Source of the DNA: Antedon bifida
Taxonomy: Eukaryota; Echinodermata; Crinoidea; Comatulida; Antedonidae
Reading direction: 5' to 3'
Assembly (NCBI GenBank): GCA_963402885.1
Contig: OY727103.1
Location: 18,564,085-18,628,084 of the forward strand
DNA length: 64,000 nt
In this document: in pieces, positions 58,202-64,000 of the stretch
Position numbering within the stretch: the stretch's first letter is position 1
How the letters are laid out: each line of letters starts with the position of its first letter
Notes under the pieces: generated by a model
What the model was told of the DNA's origin: nothing
Database searches by the model: none
The model's input: only the letters and a program-made list of their open reading frames with translations
Made by a program: the position numbers and the translations under genes

Positions 58202-58571
58202 GTTTTCTTTTTCGTTCTTTCCCATCAAACATGAACTGATCAAAAATGTAAAATTTGATTTCAGTTCAATTAATAATAATACTAGTTTCTTCCATTAACC
58301 AGGAAAGGTTTAATATTTCCTGGTATAAAATGGGTCCTCATATTTCTAGTTCCTGATATTATCGAAGACCTGTTCTTATTTCAAATAAAACATAAACTTA
58401 TAAAATGTGAAGCTTTTATCCTAAAAGTCCCAGTATAAACATCCTCATAATATCAATTACTAGATAGATTCCGGTTCCTGATTAAAGATATATTCTTACT
58501 TTCACATTAAAAGTAAATTCTTTACATATGGATGTCGTACTCCCTGCTCGCTAGTCTCACATTCAATGCAG

Positions 58572-58579
58572 TATTTATA
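58572..58579 (-). promoter_or_regulatory. Candidate TATA box for the receptor gene
   Basis: TATAAATA on the minus strand about 370 bp upstream of the receptor ATG. In an AT-rich genome this match has little weight by itself; it would imply a 5' UTR of roughly 340 nt. Confidence 0.2.
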
Positions 58580-58599
58580 ATATAGCACAGTATCTATAT

Positions 58600-59150
58600 A
58601 TAAATTATGCTTAATTCAGAGATAGGCGAGCACAATGAAAAACTTTGGGAAAAATCTTCGCCTTGGATACCTACCCCATCTATTTACCTATCTATCTCAG
58701 ATGTACTGCAAAACGTAGATTTGATAACATTACTTTTCGATTACTACATTGATTGTTCCATTTTTGTCTTTAAAACAACAAAATTTAGCGTTTCCGATCG
58801 AAATGTGTGGATATCGCAGGGTTATTTTCACATACTCGGGCTGACATAGCTATTTCTCATGCATTCATAAAAAATATTCAGAAAAACATTATTATGAAAT
58901 TAACTTGTCTATTTTGAAGGGAAAGTAGCCTAGGACTACACTTTAATTAATTAATTTGAGCATAATTAGCCTAGGCCATTGTTTATTTGTATTTAATGGT
59001 TGAGGTAGTACAGGAACACCAAACTCAATTTGGCGAAAAATTAAACATAGAAGGCGTATTTTGCGATTATTTTGAGTTATAACATAGAGGGCGCTACATA
59101 CAATTTTAATTTAATGTCTCGCGCATTGGCCACTGAAAAAGTTGGCAGGT
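58600..59150. other. Upstream intergenic region of the receptor gene
   Basis: No exon or repeat recognised; a short frame at 58607-58849 has no domain or splice context. Confidence 0.4.
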
Positions 59151-59154
59151 ATAG

Positions 59155-59370
59155 TATACACTGTCTAATGGATGTCCATGCTGAAAATGCCGCACACACA
59201 AATGCAAGGATGATTCGCATTTACCTATCTCATTCTACACAATAATTGTTTTTAACAGCTGAAAACCGGTCAAACAGCTCAAGTGAAGCATCATAAAGTT
59301 GAAGACAAACCAAATTTCTTTTTAAAAAAAAACTAATTTAATTTCAATAGATTTAATATACATTTATATA
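59155..59370. repeat. Dispersed repeat, copy C of the 31650 family (right part)
   Basis: Shares tatacactg-ctaatggatg, gcatttacctatctc, aacagctgaaaa-cggt and catcataaagttgaagac with 31870-32050 and 34500-34530. Confidence 0.75.
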
Positions 59371-59589
59371 AACGTATTGAGATTGTTAAAACGCTGTAGC
59401 TATCCTTACAAGTCGTAAATGTAGCCCGAAGGCTACCCATATGACAATCAAAAGTGCATTTAAACACTGAGACTATCGGCCTCCTCCAGCACTCTCAATC
59501 AGGCCTCCGAAACTATAAAAAACCATCTCTCTTGTCAAATGACAAGAAAAGACAATTAGATGGTCAATATAGAAGATGGAAAGTAAAAA

Positions 59590-59705
59590 AACTAAAAAAC
59601 TGGCAGCATTGATGGGTTTCGAACCGGCAGGCAAACAATACGGGAGGTCGGTTGAGCACTGACCGCTTAGATGAGCCGTCCAACTGGCTTAACCAGCGAT
59701 ATCAC
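59590..59705 (-). repeat. tRNA-derived SINE head
   Basis: The reverse strand reads gccagttggacggctcatct (A-box region), later ccggttcgaaaccc (B-box). The surrounding 59400-59600 has a pyrimidine-rich SINE-like body. Confidence 0.55.
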
Positions 59706-60040
59706 AACTAATAGTATCTATTGATTTATTTTTATCTATTTATTGAGCATGCGCTAAATTGTTGGTCATCCCACCAATACATACTATTAGTATTACTAGC
59801 CACTGTATGTTGTTAAAAACGCAGTACAAGTTTCCAAACCCTAATATCATTTGCTAACACATTACATGCAACTAAAATATCAATAGAGGCTTATTAAGAA
59901 ACGAAACAACCTTACCTGTTAGACTGACCACCACCTCATTCATCATCTCTCCGCTACTACGTACTAGTTCACCCATGACATCATGGTTCACCTGCCTCAG
60001 ACACCTGGCGCGCTCAGCTCAGTCAGGGCTCGACACGGTA

Positions 60041-60072
60041 TTATATCAGGGAGATCTAAATCTCCCTGATTA
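60041..60072. repeat. Short inverted repeat
   Basis: Near-perfect hairpin atcagggagat ... atctccctgat with a short spacer. Confidence 0.75.
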
Positions 60073-60079
60073 TATACAG

Positions 60080-62380
60080 GCTGGTACTCGTCCTAATGGA
60101 GTTGCACATTATTACATTTACAGTCTCACTCTATCAAATTTATCATAAATAGGTCATACTACATTGTCTGCCATCCGAAAGAGAACTAAATTCATTTATC
60201 ATAGGAACACGTCCTGTTACCTTGCCACTACTGTAATAATGAATACTGGACGTTCGGAATTGGGATTCGGGAATGAACACAATTGGGATTCGGAATCGGA
60301 ATGTGAGAAACATCCTCGAGGAACTCAACTCAATCAGGCCCCTCCCCTGTGTAAACAGTTATAGTGGAAATTGTATTCAACTGTTCTAAAAAGCAATTCA
60401 ACCCCGAATTCAACTTCGAAAAGAAAGAAATTCCTAACTCAAAACCTCAACGATGTAATAATCTGTCCCGTAGGCCTACATTACACCAGTGGTATCCTTA
60501 GAAAATCAAAATTGTATATATCAATTTCTACTGTAAATGATTGATATTGTAACACCACAAGTCAGCCTGCTGCTTCTGATTGTAGACCTACTGTATACGA
60601 TTACGATCTTTTTTTTAACATCGTACAAGAATTGTACTTTGATTCATTTTCAAATTTTCATTTACAAACTGCTAATGAGCAGCATTGAATACATTTACAA
60701 TTATTATTGATTTCAATACATTCATTTAATAGTATGTAGGCCACTGGCTCAAGTACAATTTTAATACATAGGCCTATATTAAATTAGAGTAGTAGCAACA
60801 GCAGGATAAATACTTATTCATCATTCGTTTTATTATGCGAAAAGGGCAAATCTTACCAGATTATTGATTACTGTTTTTTTGTTGTTGATCATTAGTAAAA
60901 TAAACTTTTATTTGTTGGTTGATAAAAATAATAAGGTTTTTGAAAAAGACTGTCGAATATCTTTGTAGTATGGACATTCTAAAACAAAATGATATTCATT
61001 TTTAACCTCGTTACATTTGCAAACTTTACAGATTCGTTTTTCCATTTCAATTTCTGTCCACCTTCCCTTTTCGTTTTCAGGATCTAAAATTCATAATCTT
61101 TACTTAGTTATTATTTGTTTAAACTTGAAGTTTTGAATATCATTATGAAAATCTTATAATTTAAAATCTATCATTGTAAAATTTCAACCTTGGAGAAAGT
61201 TTAATTTCCTCGTTAAGATTTTGTCTTTTAATATCGTTTAGATGTAATTTAATTTCTCTAATAAATATTTATGATCTTCTACATGCTGTGTGCCATTCAA
61301 ACATATCCAAAACATATTTGAAAAAAAGTAAATTCTTATCTTGCACCGCCCAACATTCTTCGTTTCTCTCAACCTTTTTAATCTGAAACTCATCATTTTG
61401 ATATTACTTTACAATGTTTAAAATATACATGCCGTTTCAAAGACAATTCCGGCATGCAAGAAGTAACGTGGAACATGATGCAACAGATATGCTAAATTGA
61501 TTTAGAAATTGTTTCATGAAACTGAAACATTTTAGGCCTATGATGTAGAACTTAAGCCTAAAGCTAAGCAGTCTTGAGGGGCTATTAGGCCTACTTTATC
61601 CGGTGTAGTCTACGTCACGCGAATAAGATGAAGAAGCATCTTAAATCTTTAATTGAAGACCTGGAAAATCGTAGCACAGTCGACATTGTATTTGTTATTT
61701 CTTATTTTGTTCGATATTTATGGTATCATTTATCCTAAATTACTCTTATGCCAGTGTCGATTTAGTCGATTTATTTCCATAATTATAATTATTGACAATT
61801 TATTACTTATTTTATATTCAATATATATTTTTTTATCCATAAATTGCTAGAAATAATCATCAATCATCTTCAGTGAAACATTCACGTTTTCTTTACAAAA
61901 TTGCACTTCACAGGACAGGAAGTAGTGTTGGCAAATCAAATAATTCATACACCTTTACATATCAATTTACTTAACAATGATTTAAAATATATTTTTATGG
62001 AAGCAAATTCTGTAAAAATATAGTAATATAAAACATCGTTTTTCTGACTATTGCATTTATTAATGTCAACACACTGTATCTAGTAACTTGATATCATTAT
62101 CTAAACTCTACTCCAACTTTGAACACTTCATCTAAGTATATATTATGCCTGAAATGTGAAACTAAATCATTTATTTCCTCACTCAAAAATCAAAAACAAT
62201 TTGCTACATCAAGATTGGTCAGTATTATATTATAGCATTGACAAGGATCTTGTGCTTAAAAAAAAACTGCCGCATTTACATGTAACTATTTAAACATTTC
62301 AGAATGATTTACCTGATTGTGTTATCCTGTATAAAGATGTTAATAAATAAATAAATAAAAAATGTTTTTTATAAACACTA
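60080..62380. other. Intergenic, no recognised gene
   Basis: AT-rich; no splice-bounded exon or recognised TE domain between the two receptor-like genes. Confidence 0.4.
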
Positions 62381-62384
62381 AATT

Positions 62385-62450
62385 TTATTTACAGCTACAT
62401 TGGTTGCCAGTAGAGAAGAGAATAATATACAAGATACTATTAAAACACTA
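62385..62450 (+). pseudogene. LINE RT C-terminal scrap
   Basis: Encodes LQLHWLPVEKRIIYKILL, the LHWLPV-x-x-RI-x-(F/Y)K motif of CR1/L2-type reverse transcriptases. Nothing else of the element remains. Confidence 0.7.
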
Positions 62451-62458
62451 CATTATAT

Positions 62459-62488
62459 CATGGATTAAGGAATATTCCTTAATCCATG
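62459..62488. repeat. Perfect 30-bp palindrome
   Basis: catggattaaggaat followed with no spacer by attccttaatccatg. Confidence 0.95.
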
Positions 62489-63185
62489 CTCAAACCTAAT
62501 GTTACAATTTAGTATATTAGGGTTCTGGTACATAGCATATGTGTCTAACTAAGCTCTTTGTTATAATTTCTTAACTTTGTTTACAGTTTAAATTCTTTAA
62601 GCATGTAACACTTCTTTTTTTCCTCACAAAATTAAGAGTATACAGCTCACTATTAGGTCGGTAAACACTAACTCAAATTTGAGCACGCGACTGAAGCCAT
62701 GTATATGGGCCTTGTTCTAATATGGCTCTAAACTGATTCTCTCTTTATCTGTGTATTATTACAATTTAACCTTCAATTCAGCTAAACATATCTCAATAAT
62801 ACTTTCCATTTTAATACAGCTTAATTTTAATTATTTAAAGTTAATATTTTATATTATAGAAAAATATTCCTAATAATTATTTTAGTAAGAATCTTTTGTT
62901 TTTCTAGCGCACAATATGTGCCTTTTCTAGCACTTTTAAATATGTAAAATTCTATGTATCTTTTCTTGATAATTTCTCAGTTATTTAATTTTTCATTTTC
63001 CTTCTTTTGACTTTATAATGAAATCAAACAATCATTGTTTACCATATCAATAATAAACTAATTCACTTAGAATGTAAGCAATTACCTTGTCTAAATGATG
63101 TATTACTTATTGTGTCCAAGGACTAACATTACAAATATTCTTCGTTTAGAATGTAATTATTTAAAATGTGTGATAAAAATCTTCT

Positions 63186-63271
63186 TTAGATGGGCATGAG
63201 CAACTTCCAATCTTCTTTAGATGGGCATGAGCAACTTCCAATCTTCTTTAGATGGGCATGAGCAACTTCCA
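63186..63271. repeat. 31-bp unit, about three copies
   Basis: Perfect tandem repeats of tcttctttagatgggcatga plus gcaacttccaa. Confidence 0.95.
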
Positions 63272-63374
63272 TAGCGAAAACAAATTGAAAATTATTAAAA
63301 CATATATATATATATATCGTTTCAAAATAATTAAAATTTCAGTATATCACCGGGCAGTTTAGAATTGTGTTTAT

Positions 63375-63470
63375 ACATCAAAACTGCTATAAAGAAAGCA
63401 AAATATATTCCTTGCTGCCGAATTCTGACATAAAAACTACGTCAGCCAAATTCCAAACATTTTAATTCAG
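63375..63470 (+). pseudogene. Penelope-like internal-deletion remnant
   Basis: 63375-63450 matches 34919-34990 of the Penelope element (catcaaaactgctataaaga, cgtcagccaaattc) and then jumps directly to the 35467 segment (ccaaacattttaattcag). So it is a deleted copy of the same family, 250 bp from the second gene's last exon. Confidence 0.75.
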
Positions 63471-63721
63471 ATCCGACTAATATATCAAGAAGTATATATA
63501 TACTGTACTTGATTATTTGATTTATATGATAAAAAGAACAAGACTACAAAAGTGCAGTTTGATAGCAAAGTGAATTTCAACAAAGATGTTTGCATTTATA
63601 GTATTGTAAGGTAACTTTTTAATATAATATAATATATTATAATAATTGTTTGAATTGGTGCTAAAATAATAAATATTTGTTATTACTGTGTTATTATTAT
63701 TATTGAGTACTTGTGGATACC

Positions 63722-63983
63722 TTAAGTGTTCAAACTTTCATAAATAGAACTCTGCAATTCAGAATAAGTATTTCTGGTGGGCGTCATGTAGTAGCTTTCA
63801 TATTCTGTATCCACTTGTTTGCTTGTTGTTGGCATGGTAACATTCTCATTGGTAATGCCAGTGGATGGCAAGTAGCTCTCATATTCTGTATCCACTTGTT
63901 TGCTTGTTGTTGGCATATTTACATAATACGCAGTCATGTTCATCGCAGAAATGTTTTGTTTGTTCTTTTGGGAGTAATACAGC
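63722..63983 (-). CDS. Last exon of a second receptor-like gene: tyrosine-motif cytoplasmic tail
   Basis: 262 nt on the minus strand, acceptor tttttcatag, entered in phase 2 with one base (G), exactly as in the other receptor's tail exon; stop TAA at 63724-63722. The 86 residues begin LYYSQKNKQN and contain AYYVNMP (a YxxM and YxN motif), a duplicated block MPTTSKQVDTEYESY at two positions, then NTYSEL and SIYESL. Ten or more tyrosines make this a signalling tail; SIYESL fits the ITIM pattern S-x-Y-x-x-L. The rest of the gene, including its TM exon, lies beyond the right edge. A membrane receptor is inferred from tail composition and shared splice phase, not seen directly. Confidence 0.75.
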
Positions 63984-64000
63984 CTATGAAAAAATGTATA

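Noticed and set aside
58607-58849. 80-codon plus-strand frame upstream of the receptor
   Set aside because: No recognisable domain, no supporting splice sites, unlikely composition for a gene.

Overview
The window is animal nuclear DNA: AT-rich, intron-rich, packed with retrotransposon remnants, and with no bacterial operon features. HYR (hyalin) repeats, single-exon SRCR domains, an F-type-lectin-like fold, Penelope and CR1/jockey-like retroelements and scattered AGGCCTA words together suggest a marine deuterostome, most likely an echinoderm. That assignment is inference; no species can be named from the sequence alone.

One large minus-strand gene occupies most of the window (58201 down to 8580). 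Read by hand it has 24 coding exons: a signal-peptide exon, four SRCR exons, one EGF exon, three exons for an F-type-lectin/F5-8C-like domain, twelve HYR exons, a transmembrane exon and a cytoplasmic-tail exon with paired tyrosines. All extracellular junctions are phase 1, the TM-to-tail junction is phase 2, and the exon lengths sum to 4944 nt (1648 codons including stop) with no frame break. It reads as a complete type I cell-surface receptor with a recognition-type ectodomain. A second minus-strand gene ends at 63722: only its last exon is in view, again entered in phase 2, and it encodes a tyrosine-rich tail with a YVNM motif, a duplicated block and YSEL/YESL motifs. The two genes lie head-to-tail and may belong to a receptor cluster.

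Layout: 1-8100 intergenic, with a 30-bp minisatellite and a duplicated block; 8100-8580 probable 3' UTR; 8580-18415 tail, TM and HYR12 to HYR4, with 29-bp and 34/35-bp minisatellites; 20616-28921 HYR3 to HYR1, split by a nested gypsy/LINE/TIR-element insertion and a TTAA-flanked MITE; 29335-33970 lectin-like, EGF, SRCR4 and SRCR3 exons; 34000-49000 a 15-kb intron full of transposons (Penelope with GIY-YIG, two CR1/jockey-like LINEs, a tandem tRNA-like array, a CXC-domain ORF, hammerhead-like Penelope termini); 49020-56687 SRCR2 and SRCR1 with LINE remnants and a long foldback element; 58129-58201 signal-peptide exon; 58600-63700 intergenic; 63722-63983 tail exon of the second gene.

The repeats explain most of the remaining sequence. 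The retroelement coding regions are broken or 5'-truncated, with one LINE (39357-42032) retaining an 805-codon uninterrupted frame.
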